From positions 1 through 64,000 of the forward strand of contig JAEZLR010000029.1 of NCBI GenBank assembly GCA_023415205.1: a stretch of 64,000 bases of DNA, given 5' to 3'. Position numbers and translations under genes: made by a program. Positions 1 to 7,825 of this stretch are shown here, one piece after another. Each line of letters starts with the position of its first letter. Positions within the stretch are counted from its first letter, which is position 1. The notes beneath the pieces are model-generated. The model made no database searches. It saw only the letters and a program-made list of their open reading frames with translations, and was not told where the DNA came from. The stretch comes from Bacillota bacterium (GTDB taxonomy: Bacteria; Bacillota; Clostridia; DSM-8532).

Positions 1-28
1 CATAAAATGATTGTATAATCGTATTCAT
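1..28 (-). CDS. 5' end of a minus-strand gene cut by the window edge
   Basis: On the minus strand an ATG at 28-26 opens a frame reading M-N-T-I-I-Q-S-F-Y that runs off the left edge. A GGAGG sits six bases upstream (35-39), a standard Shine-Dalgarno distance, which is the main reason to call it. Nothing can be said about function from nine residues. The start region is one arm of a perfect 10-bp inverted repeat (27-36 with 86-95), so the ribosome binding site could be masked in the transcript. Confidence 0.55.
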
Positions 29-354
29 AAGAGACCTCCGTTTTGATTGCGTTTTCTTTGCAAAAAACATTTTATCAGAAAGGTTGGTCTCTTATCTTAT
101 TTTTTCCTACAGTAACTTTACACTAACCCCGTTTTGCTCAAATTATTCAAGAGTCTGTGAAAAATGCTAACGTTCAAGGGAGCAAAATCCCCTCGAAAAT
201 TGCCGTCATTTGTAGGGGGTTTCTCCGAGGTTTTTCCATGGGATGAAATTCTGCTACGGGTTATCATAGGAATGTAAGATAACCTGTATTGCTGATATCC
301 GTTATATCTATTAATGAAATTTTACATCAGTTTTGGTATTTTTGGGGCGTAAAT
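29..354. other. intergenic region between divergent genes
   Basis: This stretch holds no gene I can support. It should contain promoters for the minus-strand gene at the left edge and the Spo0E-like gene at 355. A perfect inverted repeat (27-36 / 86-95) and a short 7-bp stem (GGTTATC 259-265 with GATAACC 278-284) are visible. A TTG at 289 is in frame with the downstream gene, but it has no ribosome binding site. Confidence 0.4.
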
Positions 355-894
355 ATGCTGGAAAAAAAGATAGAGAAGATGAAGATCCAATTAAATCAAA
401 TGATACTGACTGAACCCTTTGACAGCCAAAGACTTTTATCACATAGTCAGGCATTGGATCGGCTGATCGTTGACATCATGAAACGCAAGGCAAACCAACG
501 TCATAAGATCGCCAGCAGGGTATTACAAGATAAAGTGGATAGGGATAAGAGCAATAACGGTTCTTTTGCAAACATACCACAGTTGGATCGACAGCAGGGC
601 TACAGCTATTGGCCACAGCAGGATGACAGCTTTGACCGGCAACAGGGACACAGCTTTAGACCACAGCAGGACGACAGCTATGATCAACAACCGGACAACA
701 CCATCAGGCGACAGCGTGGCGACAGCAGAGACCGACAGCAGATGAAAAGAGTAAAACAGTTTAAGGATGACACCCTCCCAAGCAGCAACCATGAAAACCT
801 TAAACAGATGCAGCAAAGCAAATTATTAGGGCATAAACAAGGCGATTGTCTGGTTTTTGAATTAATAATAGCCCCTATCAAAATAGGGTTATAA
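355..894 (+). CDS. Spo0E-like aspartyl-phosphate phosphatase with Gln/Asp-rich repeat tail
   Basis: The first ~45 of 179 residues match the Spo0E family: a predicted helical hairpin with the signature S-Q-x-L-D-x-L-I-V (residues 31-39). Spo0E-type proteins dephosphorylate the response regulator Spo0A and so delay sporulation; that role here is inferred from the motif. The family is normally 50-85 residues, so the extra ~120 are unusual. They are hydrophilic, with three 16-residue repeats (residues 78-125) beginning D-R-Q-Q-G or similar. ATG 355 was chosen because the Spo0E domain starts there and a G-rich stretch precedes it; an upstream in-frame TTG at 289 adds residues foreign to the family. 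The gene ends before a strong terminator shared with the convergent sugar transporter genes. The tail could be low-complexity drift or a real interaction region. Confidence 0.65.
   Translation: MLEKKIEKMKIQLNQMILTEPFDSQRLLSHSQALDRLIVDIMKRKANQRHKIASRVLQDKVDRDKSNNGSFANIPQLDRQQGYSYWPQQDDSFDRQQGHSFRPQQDDSYDQQPDNTIRRQRGDSRDRQQMKRVKQFKDDTLPSSNHENLKQMQQSKLLGHKQGDCLVFELIIAPIKIGL
586..741 (+). repeat. 48-bp in-frame tandem repeat encoding Q/D-rich units
   Basis: Three 48-bp units (586-633, 634-681, 682-729) plus a 12-bp partial unit. Units 1 and 2 encode DRQQGYSYWPQQDDSF and DRQQGHSFRPQQDDSY; unit 3 has diverged but keeps the D-x-Q start and the D-S near its end. The unit length is a multiple of three, so copy change would preserve the frame. 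Confidence 0.85.
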
Positions 895-907
895 TGGTTA
901 GCTCAAT

Positions 908-951
908 AAAAAGAGGCTGTCTCAAAATTTATTTTGAGACAGCCTCTTTTT
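908..951. terminator. bidirectional rho-independent terminator
   Basis: Perfect 21-bp inverted repeat (908-928 with 931-951) with a two-base centre. A-runs and T-runs at the outer ends serve both strands. It lies between the Spo0E-like gene (+) and the sugar permease gene (-). Confidence 0.9.
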
Positions 952-976
952 AATATCTCATATGACCCCAACAAGC

Positions 977-1816
977 TTATCCCTTCACCGCACCTGAGAT
1001 TACACCCTTAATGATGTATTTTTGACAGGAGAGATAGAAGATGACAATGGGCGCAATGGCTAAAACCAGTATGGCCATCATGGCCCCCATGTCTATGGAA
1101 CCATAACCCGCCTTAAGATACTGAACCGCTATGGGAATGGTCTTATACTTGGTGCCGATGATCAGGTTAGGAAGCAGATAATCGTTCCAGATCCACATGG
1201 CATTGAGGATGGCAAGGGTAATGGCTGTTGGCCTAAGGATGGGCAAAATAACACTAAAAAATGTCTGAATAGGTTTACAACCATCCATCATGGCCGCTTC
1301 CTCAATTTCCAGAGGAATGGATTTTACAAATCCGCAGAAGGTAAAAACCGATAGTCCGGCACCGAAGCCCAGATAGATGACAATCAGACCCGCCGGGTGG
1401 TTATCCAGTCGTAGAACATTGGCCACCTTTGATAGGGTGAACATGACCATCTGAAAGGGGACAATCATGGAAAAGGCAAATAAAAAATACAAGATAGAAG
1501 AGGTTTTGGTTTTCACCCGTGTAATATACCATGCTGTCATGGAGGTGCAAAGCACAATAACCAGAACAGAGCTGACCGTAATAAAAAGCGACCATCCGAA
1601 GGACTGTACAAAGTTTGTCTTGGTAACTCCCTCAATATAGTTGACCAATCCAGAGAAGGTCTTGGTATTGGGCAGTTCAAAAGGGGCATTGGAGATGTAG
1701 AGCTTCCCCTTGAACGAATTCATCAAGATAACAAAGATTGGTGACAGGTAGGCCAGGGAAAGCAGGCCCATCACACAAAACAAAATCCAGTGGCTTACCT
1801 TTCCTTTTTTTCGCAT
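977..1816 (-). CDS. carbohydrate ABC transporter permease (MalG type)
   Basis: This 279-residue inner permease has six predicted membrane segments. The cytoplasmic EAA loop reads E-I-E-E-A-A-M-M-D-G...P-I-L-R-P around residues 180-203 and docks the transport ATPase. It pairs with the permease at 1816-2661 and the binding protein at 2899-4296 to import a sugar or oligosaccharide that I cannot specify. Its ATG overlaps the TAA of the upstream permease by one base (TAATG), so translation is probably coupled. No ATPase gene is in the operon, as is usual for CUT1 transporters that share one MsmK/UgpC-type ATPase encoded elsewhere. It is the last gene before the terminator at 908-951. Confidence 0.92.
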   Translation of the reverse strand: MRKKGKVSHWILFCVMGLLSLAYLSPIFVILMNSFKGKLYISNAPFELPNTKTFSGLVNYIEGVTKTNFVQSFGWSLFITVSSVLVIVLCTSMTAWYITRVKTKTSSILYFLFAFSMIVPFQMVMFTLSKVANVLRLDNHPAGLIVIYLGFGAGLSVFTFCGFVKSIPLEIEEAAMMDGCKPIQTFFSVILPILRPTAITLAILNAMWIWNDYLLPNLIIGTKYKTIPIAVQYLKAGYGSIDMGAMMAILVLAIAPIVIFYLSCQKYIIKGVISGAVKG

Positions 1817-2661
1817 TATCCTTCAACCTCCTTGCTGCGGGTGAGCAAAAGCTGCCCTAGGGCAATGACAGCGACCAAAACGAAGAAGACAACGGCCTTG
1901 GCCTGGCCGACACCCTCCCAGTTGGTCTTGCCATAGAAGGTATTGAAGATATCCAGCGCCAGCAGGGCCGTTTTCTTGGACGGTGCACCTGCGGTTAAGG
2001 CAAGATTCTGGTCAAAGAGCTTGAAGGAGTTAGTCAATGTGAGGAAAAGACAGATGGTAAAAGAAGGCATGACCACGGGAATGGTGATATGCCGTAAAAC
2101 TTTCAAGGGGGAGGCCCCATCCACACGGGCGGAATCTATAAGTTCCACGGGAATACTTTGTATGCCAGCTATATAGATGATCATCATATACCCGATCAAT
2201 TGCCAGTTCATTAACACCACTAAACCCCAGAATCCATAGCTGGGATCAGAGGTTAAGGTAACCTCCATTTTATATAGGAAACCGTTAATAATAATCTGCC
2301 AAATATATCCCAGAACAATGCCCCCAATCAGGTTGGGCATGAAGAAGACCGTTCTGAAGACATGGGTTCCTTTGATTCCGGAGGTCAGAATACTTGCTAA
2401 AATAAAAGCAAACAGATTGATAAAGATAACCGAGACCACAGTAAATTTGACTGTAAACCATAGTGCATTAACAAATTCCTTGTTTGAGGTAAATGCCTTG
2501 ACATAATTGCTTAAGCCTACCCATTTGGCGTCGATCACCGTTGTGAACTCTGTAAAGGACAGATAGATGCCCATGACAAACGGAATAACAAAAGCAATTG
2601 AGAAGGCCAGTACGGTTGGTAATGCAAAAAAGGCGAAATATTTTTTTAGTGTTTTTTGCAT
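1816..2661 (-). CDS. carbohydrate ABC transporter permease (MalF/UgpA type)
   Basis: A 281-residue multi-span permease with six predicted helices. Its EAA loop reads V-P-V-E-L-I-D-S-A-R-V-D-G and ends I-P-V-V-M-P, as in the MalF/UgpA side of CUT1 importers. The start at 2661 (M-Q-K-T-L-K-K) is preferred over an in-frame upstream start at 2727, because AAGGAG lies eight bases before it and the family begins with a short basic stretch and then the first helix. It is separated from the binding-protein gene by ~240 bases containing a strong hairpin, which fits differential expression within one operon. Confidence 0.92.
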   Translation of the reverse strand: MQKTLKKYFAFFALPTVLAFSIAFVIPFVMGIYLSFTEFTTVIDAKWVGLSNYVKAFTSNKEFVNALWFTVKFTVVSVIFINLFAFILASILTSGIKGTHVFRTVFFMPNLIGGIVLGYIWQIIINGFLYKMEVTLTSDPSYGFWGLVVLMNWQLIGYMMIIYIAGIQSIPVELIDSARVDGASPLKVLRHITIPVVMPSFTICLFLTLTNSFKLFDQNLALTAGAPSKKTALLALDIFNTFYGKTNWEGVGQAKAVVFFVLVAVIALGQLLLTRSKEVEG

Positions 2662-2836
2662 AAAATCACTCCTTGCAGGAACAAAAAACCCGGGGCTTCC
2701 CAGTTCCTTATTCATGGTCCATGGCATCAGCCGTTCATTGACATCCTATTGGCCACACCCGGCTTTATGCCAATAAAAATGCCAAGGCCTATGAGTATAC
2801 CCCTGTCACAACAACCCTTATCCCCCAAGCATATTT

Positions 2837-2870
2837 GCATCACTCCGCACCCTGGGGTACGGAGTGATGC
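2837..2870 (-). terminator. hairpin between binding-protein and permease genes (attenuator or mRNA stabiliser)
   Basis: Perfect 11-bp stem (2837-2847 with 2860-2870), about 30 bases after the binding-protein stop codon. No U-run follows on the minus strand. It is therefore more likely a 3'-end stabilising or partially terminating hairpin, as often seen after abundant binding-protein messages. Confidence 0.6.
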
Positions 2871-2898
2871 TCTTCATTGACAAAAGGATCAAATCTAA

Positions 2899-4296
2899 CT
2901 ATTTGGTTTTCTCGGATTTCCAGGAGTCCTTAACCACTGTCTCGACTTCCTCCCAGGTCTTCCCACCTTGGGCATATTCCAAGAGAGCATCTCCAAAGTA
3001 GTTTTTGAAATCTTCACTGGGGAAAGCTGCAAAGGTCCAAGCAACAGAGGTTACGCCGGTTTTTTCCATCCAGGCCAGAACTTCCTTGGCCAGAGGATCC
3101 GTGGGCTTTTCGTCCTCTTCAAAGGTGGTGAATGGAGCTATAAAGCCAAGATCCTTGGTGACATAGCTCTTACCCTTCTCGCTGCTGAACATCCATTCAA
3201 GGAACGCCGCGGAGGCATCCTGCTTTTCCTTGGAAACCTTGCTGTTTATGGCGAAATAGTTCTCGGTGCCTGTGCACAGGCCCTGGTTTTCTTCGCCGGC
3301 CACACCTGTATAAATAGGCATGAACTTGATGTCCTCAGCTTTGACGGTATTTCCTTCAACGCCGCTGATTTGCCCCCATGCCCAGTTGCCGTTTTGTACC
3401 ATGGCAACCTGTCCCAGAGCGAATTCAGCCATGGAATCGTTGACGGATTTGCTTCCGAGCAAGCCCTTTGCAGTACAGGAATTATTAATGTAAAGGTCGA
3501 AGATGTTTCTGAAGTTGCTTCCATACTTGAAGGCGATCTCATTAGCAGCAAGTCCGGCTAGGACGGTGCTGTCAAAAGCTTTGTTGTCTTTGAATTCATA
3601 GTACAACGGCAGGTTGGCCAGGTGGGTCTGCCATCTCCACTGTTCGCCCTGATTCAGCGAGGTGGACGCAAAAACTCCCTGTATGCCCAATTGATCCTTC
3701 TTAGCGGTCATATCTTCAACAACAGCCTTAAGGGTTGAGAAGTTCTTGATTTCGGAGGCAGACTTTATGGCCACAGCCTTGTCTGAAAGTCCAAAATACT
3801 TCTGCATGATAGCATCGTTGTATATAATACCGTAACCTTCTACAACATAGGGTATACCATAGACACCCTTACCCTCGGTTACAGCAAGGCTTTTGTCGGA
3901 CAGGTAACTGTAAAGCTTGGTTCCCGAAAGATCAAGGCAATAGTCCTTCCAGGATTGATATCCAACAGGCCCATTGATCTGGAAGATAGTGGGTGGATCG
4001 GCCTTGGCTATCTCTGCCTTCAGAGTTGTCTCATAGGTACCGCTAGCAGCAGTGACAACATTGACCTTCACACCGGTCTCCGCTTCATAGTCAGCGACTA
4101 TTTTCGCATACACCTCAGCAATTTCAGGTTTGAAGTTTAAAAAGTAAATTTCCTGAGCCTTCTGGGGTGTACCTGATTCAGCGGCTCCAGTAGGAGAGGT
4201 TGTATCATTGGGATTTGTGCTGGCGGGGGTTCCGCCGCAGGCTGCCATGGAAACTGCCATGACCATGACAAGAACAAGGGCTAACAGCTTTTTCAT
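2899..4296 (-). CDS. extracellular sugar-binding lipoprotein of an ABC transporter
   Basis: A 465-residue family-1 solute-binding protein. Residues 1-19 form a lipoprotein signal with a lipobox ending A-A-C-G-G, so the mature protein is anchored by Cys20 on the outer face of the membrane. A Ser/Thr/Pro-rich linker follows, then the two-lobed binding fold (E-I-Y-F-L-N-F-K-P near the start, many Trp and Tyr residues expected to stack on sugars). GGAGG lies before the ATG. It is the first gene of the binding protein-permease-permease operon and has its own promoter region with a LacI-type operator. The substrate is unknown; a carbohydrate is inferred from the family. Confidence 0.93.
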   Translation of the reverse strand: MKKLLALVLVMVMAVSMAACGGTPASTNPNDTTSPTGAAESGTPQKAQEIYFLNFKPEIAEVYAKIVADYEAETGVKVNVVTAASGTYETTLKAEIAKADPPTIFQINGPVGYQSWKDYCLDLSGTKLYSYLSDKSLAVTEGKGVYGIPYVVEGYGIIYNDAIMQKYFGLSDKAVAIKSASEIKNFSTLKAVVEDMTAKKDQLGIQGVFASTSLNQGEQWRWQTHLANLPLYYEFKDNKAFDSTVLAGLAANEIAFKYGSNFRNIFDLYINNSCTAKGLLGSKSVNDSMAEFALGQVAMVQNGNWAWGQISGVEGNTVKAEDIKFMPIYTGVAGEENQGLCTGTENYFAINSKVSKEKQDASAAFLEWMFSSEKGKSYVTKDLGFIAPFTTFEEDEKPTDPLAKEVLAWMEKTGVTSVAWTFAAFPSEDFKNYFGDALLEYAQGGKTWEEVETVVKDSWKSEKTK

Positions 4297-4428
4297 TTTG
4301 GTCCTCCTTATTTAATCAGCTTATTTAAATCAAACTGTGCGTTGGCACAATTCGTTTGATTTTAAGGTTGACGTTTCTCATTTTAATACGGCAGATGAGA
4401 TCGGGAGGCGACCCCAAAGGTAATCTCT

Positions 4429-4505
4429 ATTATAGTCTTATGAGATGTTTCTTGATTGTAGTAGCGCTTTCGCAAAATAATTGCTTTTTTGCGCAATCGA
4501 TTGCA
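4429..4505 (-). promoter_or_regulatory. promoter region of the sugar transporter operon with LacI-type operator and cre-like site
   Basis: Minus-strand TATAAT at 4429-4434 without a good -35 box. A cre-like sequence (rc of 4459-4472, CGAAAGCGCTACTA) lies where the -35 should be. Further upstream is the palindrome GCAATCGATTGC (4493-4504), typical of LacI/GalR-family operators. This suggests control by a sugar-specific LacI-type regulator and by CcpA-type catabolite control. The sites are seen; their use is inferred. The remaining part of 4297-4735 holds only the dnaX terminator. Confidence 0.6.
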
Positions 4506-4653
4506 TTTTTATATTATCACAAGAATTTTTATAAGGCAAGACTCTACACGAAAATTTTTTGTTTGCTTTATTCAATAGTACCCTCTATTTGTGCAATATT
4601 TTATAAGTTTTGCACAAATACATTCCTTCATGTCCTTGGGGCTAGGGGACGGC

Positions 4654-4698
4654 TCAAAAAAATAAAAGCAGGCCAAATTGTTAAATTGGCCTGCTTTT
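4654..4698 (-). terminator. rho-independent terminator of dnaX
   Basis: 13-bp stem (4664-4676 with 4686-4698) around an AT-rich loop, followed on the minus strand by a T-rich tract (4663-4654). It sits about 40 bases after the dnaX stop codon. Confidence 0.85.
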
Positions 4699-4735
4699 CG
4701 TATAATTTTTGTGCAAACAATGAGAGTGTTTGCAC

Positions 4736-6382
4736 TCACTCTTTAATATCAAGCGGAATATGATTGGCTGAAGCAAACTCCTTTATTTTTTCAAGCTCTG
4801 GATCACTCTCTTGAGGAACATTCAGAATGGCCTTATCATCCACAATTTTAACCACAAGCTCCTCGCCAAGGACATGGTGAAGGGCTTCCTTTATGACCTC
4901 AAGACTGTCATTTCTGCTTAGGACGGTCTTTTTTAGCCCATCCTCACTGGAAACTACCACATGAACCGTCCCCTGCTGCGCAAGGTGGCATTGGGTATCC
5001 ATGAGATAGGCATAGACCTTCATTTTTCCAGTTGAACGAATATGATCGATTACTTCGGGCCATTCCTTGAGAAGCTTATGGTTTAGAGCGACTCCCTGGG
5101 AAAGCCCCGACTTTTCAGCCTGGGGCGTCACCGGTCTTCTCTTGTTCGTTTGGGGATTTATAGAGGGTGCCTGATCTATGGAATTCCGTGAAACAGGAGC
5201 GCTCTGTAAATCAGATAGACGCTTTTCCAGGGTCACCAGCCTGGCTTCAATACTTGCAAGCTGATCCGAGGGGGCGCCCCCTTCGGCTGTAATAACACTC
5301 GACATACACAGTTTTACGGCTGCCACTTCAAAAAGGATTCTTTGGTTTTCTGACCATTTTAGCCGTGCTTCTGTTTCCGACAGATCTCTGATGATGGATA
5401 GGGTTCTGTCAAAGGTTATTTGGTCTTTCATTTCCTGGAGTGGCTTTTGCTCTTCATCTCCCAGGTCTATCAGAGAAAGGGCCTCACCCCCAGTTTTTAA
5501 AAGCATGAGGTTCCGAAACCAATCAATGAGTTGAGAACACAGGGGTTGCAATTCCTTTCCCCCATCCATGGCCGTTTTAATCGCATGAAGGGCATGCTGC
5601 ACATCCCGTTGGATGATGGCCTTGGCAAAACGGTCCACCGTTTCAGAGGCTGGAAGTCCGGAAACATCCACCACATCGCTCCGGGAGACAGAGGGGTTTC
5701 CCCGGGCAACACATTGATCCAGCAGGCTGATGGCATCCCGCATTCCTCCTTCAGAGAGACGGGCGATCAACTGCAGGGCACTGTCCTCTACCATGATCCC
5801 GCTATCCTGGGCTATTGTCTCCAATCTTGAAACAAGTCCCTGAAGCGTTATACGTTTAAAGTCGAACCGCTGGCACCGGGATAGTATGGTGGCAGGCAGT
5901 TTGTGAGGTTCAGTGGTGGCAAGAATAAAGACCACATTGTCAGGCGGTTCCTCCAACGTTTTGAGAAGCGCATTAAAGGCTCCCGTTGACAGCATGTGTA
6001 CTTCATCGATAATGTATACCTTATGGCGTGTCACCGCCGGAACATACATCACTGCTTCTTTGATTTCGCGTACATCGTCAACACCATTGTTGGAGGCGGC
6101 ATCAATTTCGATGACATCAATGATGGAGCCATCCAGAATTCCCGTGCAGACGGAACACTGATTGCAGGGGCTCCCATCCTTGGAATTAAGACAGTTGACC
6201 GCACGGGCAAATATTTTTGCCAGAGTGGTTTTCCCTGTTCCACGGGTTCCGCAAAAAAGATAGGCGTGGCTAATGCTATTGTTCTTAATGCTATTTTTTA
6301 AAGTGGTAACAATATGACGCTGTTCCACCACATCTTCAAAGGTGAGGGGCCGCCATTTTCTATAGAGCGCCATATGGGACAT
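4736..6382 (-). CDS. dnaX: DNA polymerase III subunit gamma/tau
   Basis: Clamp-loader ATPase of the replication machinery, 548 residues. Visible parts: the opening M-A-L-Y-R-K-W-R-P; Walker A G-T-R-G-T-G-K-T-T (45-53); a four-cysteine zinc module (C64, C73, C76, C79); Walker B D-E-V-H (126-129); and the S-R-C-Q-R-F-D-F sensor segment. A variable ~180-residue tau-like tail follows. ATG 6382 is preferred because AAGGA lies nine bases upstream; ATGs at 6391 and 6373 are also in frame. In the tail, codons K484-K485 form an in-phase A-AAA-AAG heptamer (4934-4928) that could direct a -1 frameshift. The usual yaaK-recR partners do not follow; the sugar transporter operon does. A weak promoter (TTGCGA-N17-TAAACT) lies upstream of the gene. 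Confidence 0.96.
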   Translation of the reverse strand: MSHMALYRKWRPLTFEDVVEQRHIVTTLKNSIKNNSISHAYLFCGTRGTGKTTLAKIFARAVNCLNSKDGSPCNQCSVCTGILDGSIIDVIEIDAASNNGVDDVREIKEAVMYVPAVTRHKVYIIDEVHMLSTGAFNALLKTLEEPPDNVVFILATTEPHKLPATILSRCQRFDFKRITLQGLVSRLETIAQDSGIMVEDSALQLIARLSEGGMRDAISLLDQCVARGNPSVSRSDVVDVSGLPASETVDRFAKAIIQRDVQHALHAIKTAMDGGKELQPLCSQLIDWFRNLMLLKTGGEALSLIDLGDEEQKPLQEMKDQITFDRTLSIIRDLSETEARLKWSENQRILFEVAAVKLCMSSVITAEGGAPSDQLASIEARLVTLEKRLSDLQSAPVSRNSIDQAPSINPQTNKRRPVTPQAEKSGLSQGVALNHKLLKEWPEVIDHIRSTGKMKVYAYLMDTQCHLAQQGTVHVVVSSEDGLKKTVLSRNDSLEVIKEALHHVLGEELVVKIVDDKAILNVPQESDPELEKIKEFASANHIPLDIKE

Positions 6383-6640
6383 AACTACCATTCCTTTCTT
6401 GCATAGCCTTGCTGCTTTCGCTATCTTATAAGTTTAGCAGTTCATCCCCCTTATCGCAAGGGATGGAGGATCACCCCAGAAAATCCTCTGTTGGGTAATT
6501 CCCCTTCTTCATTATTGGCCAGAAGCATATCAATTTATTTTTCTAATTTGGAGGTGTACCACTTATTTTTGTGGGTATAAACATCAGTGGGTAGCAAAGC
6601 TCAGACACAAATATATCGATGGTAAGGAGAGACATTAATA

Positions 6641-7099
6641 ATGGCTTACACCCTGGTTGACTTACTGGACAAACTCATCTTTATTGAAGAAAAGGGCTAT
6701 GAAATGTTTATGGAAATTGCAGAGGCCCACCCTGACCAAGAGAAAATTAAAACTTTGGTCAAGGTATTCGCAAATGAGGAGAAGCGGCATGCCGCCACTT
6801 ATGAAATCCTGAAAAACAAGCTAAAGGAGAATACTCTCCATGAGTTGGATATCGCCTTGTATGATAAGGCGGTCAAGTTTATTTATGATTTTTTCAAATT
6901 AGAAAGGACTCCTAGAATAGAAAATATCCGGGACGTGCTGGAATACTGTCTGGACTTCGAAAAAGAAAATCTGGCTTTGGTGACTATCGTTCATGGCACC
7001 TTGTTCAAGGAGGGGGACAAGGAGAGCCAGGAGATTTTTTCAAGCATCCTTGAAGAAGAGAAAAAGCATGTACAAAATATCAAGGCCTTCTTAAAGTAG
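6641..7099 (+). CDS. ferritin-like / rubrerythrin-family diiron protein
   Basis: A 152-residue all-helical protein with the spacing of a four-helix ferritin-like bundle. Probable metal ligands are Glu17 in helix 1, the E-E-K-R-H motif (46-50) in helix 2, glutamates in helix 3 (D-F-E-K-E-N) and E-E-E-K-K-H near the C-terminus. Rubrerythrin relatives reduce peroxide or handle iron in anaerobes. The rubredoxin-like four-cysteine tail of classical rubrerythrin is absent, so the electron donor and exact reaction are open. AAGGAGAGA precedes the ATG. It is a single gene between dnaX (opposite strand) and the SRP RNA, with its own terminator. Confidence 0.75.
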   Translation: MAYTLVDLLDKLIFIEEKGYEMFMEIAEAHPDQEKIKTLVKVFANEEKRHAATYEILKNKLKENTLHELDIALYDKAVKFIYDFFKLERTPRIENIRDVLEYCLDFEKENLALVTIVHGTLFKEGDKESQEIFSSILEEEKKHVQNIKAFLK

Positions 7100-7186
7100 C
7101 AGCTTGGCCTTTAAGCTAGGGAAGTCCCAACAAAAGACGCTATTTTATTTTACTTTTGTTCCACCCAACAATTGACGTAGAACCAT

Positions 7187-7226
7187 AAAAACAGCCTTGA
7201 AAACGAGTTTCAAGGCTGTTTTTTTA
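7187..7226 (+). terminator. rho-independent terminator after the ferritin-like gene
   Basis: 16-bp stem (7187-7202 with 7208-7223), five-base loop and T-run. The A-run on the left arm could also end minus-strand transcripts. Confidence 0.88.
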
Positions 7227-7246
7227 TATTCCACCACAGAGAATCT

Positions 7247-7275
7247 TAAAAAAACAAAAGGGCCTTATGCCCCTT
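7247..7275 (-). terminator. terminator of the SRP RNA gene
   Basis: On the minus strand a short G/C-rich stem (AAGGG...CCCTT, 7275-7258) is followed by a T-run corresponding to the A-run at 7248-7254, just after the SRP RNA 3' end. Confidence 0.7.
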
Positions 7276-7289
7276 CGTGCTTATTTAAG

Positions 7290-7565
7290 CTTAAAACCGT
7301 GCACCTGTCTCCGACAGACAAATACAAACGTTTCACGCGCAGCATACTCGGACCAGGCAAACTCGCGGCACACCCAGAGGTTCCGCTTACCGCTGCTTCC
7401 TCCCGGACCTGACGGAGTTCACGGTTCTGAATTGCGCAAGACCCAATCTTCATTGTACCTTGCAGCATAACTGACTTTACATTTGTAGGCCTCGGACAGG
7501 AATTCAACCCCGCTACAGCGGATTGCGGGTAAAGGGCACCGCTACCTCCCCGTCTAGCACGGTAA
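7290..7565 (-). ncRNA. ffs: signal recognition particle RNA, large bacterial type (scRNA)
   Basis: The RNA scaffold of SRP, which binds Ffh and targets nascent membrane and secreted proteins. The minus strand contains the nearly invariant helix-8 segment (GTCCGGGAGGAAGCAGCGG, about 7420-7400) that binds the Ffh M domain. The 5' domain with GACGGGGAGGTAGCGGTGCC and complementary ends (TTACCGTGC with GCACGGTTTTAA) that close the Alu-side helix are also present. The length of about 276 nt fits the long Bacillus/Clostridium form rather than the short 4.5S form. A consensus promoter and a terminator bracket it. Ends are accurate to a few bases. Confidence 0.96.
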
Positions 7566-7570
7566 GGCTA

Positions 7571-7599
7571 ATTATATAGCATTTTAGGGACTCGTGCAA
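7571..7599 (-). promoter_or_regulatory. promoter of SRP RNA
   Basis: TTGCAC (7594-7599) - 17 bp - TATAAT (7571-7576) on the minus strand, placing the start near 7564, which agrees with the folded 5' end of the RNA. Confidence 0.85.
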
Positions 7600-7825
7600 G
7601 CCTAATAATTGGGATGCAAGCTTTGTTAGTCATTGTTCATTCATTGGGTAAATTTTTGACAACATTTTTTAACTTATGACAATTTTAATCAATTTACATC
7701 ATTTAATGACTATTATAAAGTTTAAAAGATATATTTTATTGCTAATGTCTGCCATAGCACTAGAATTTACAAATGCGCTGAGTAGGAAGATTAAATAACT
7801 CATAATTATTTAGGAGGAAAAACTT

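Noticed and set aside
908..951. Terminal inverted repeat of an insertion sequence
   Set aside because: Looks like a GAGGCTGTCTC-type IS end but stands alone, with no transposase or second end; explained as a bidirectional terminator.
4356..4763. 135-codon plus-strand frame
   Set aside because: It runs through the sugar operon promoter, the dnaX terminator and the dnaX 3' end, with no ribosome site and AT-driven hydrophobic composition.
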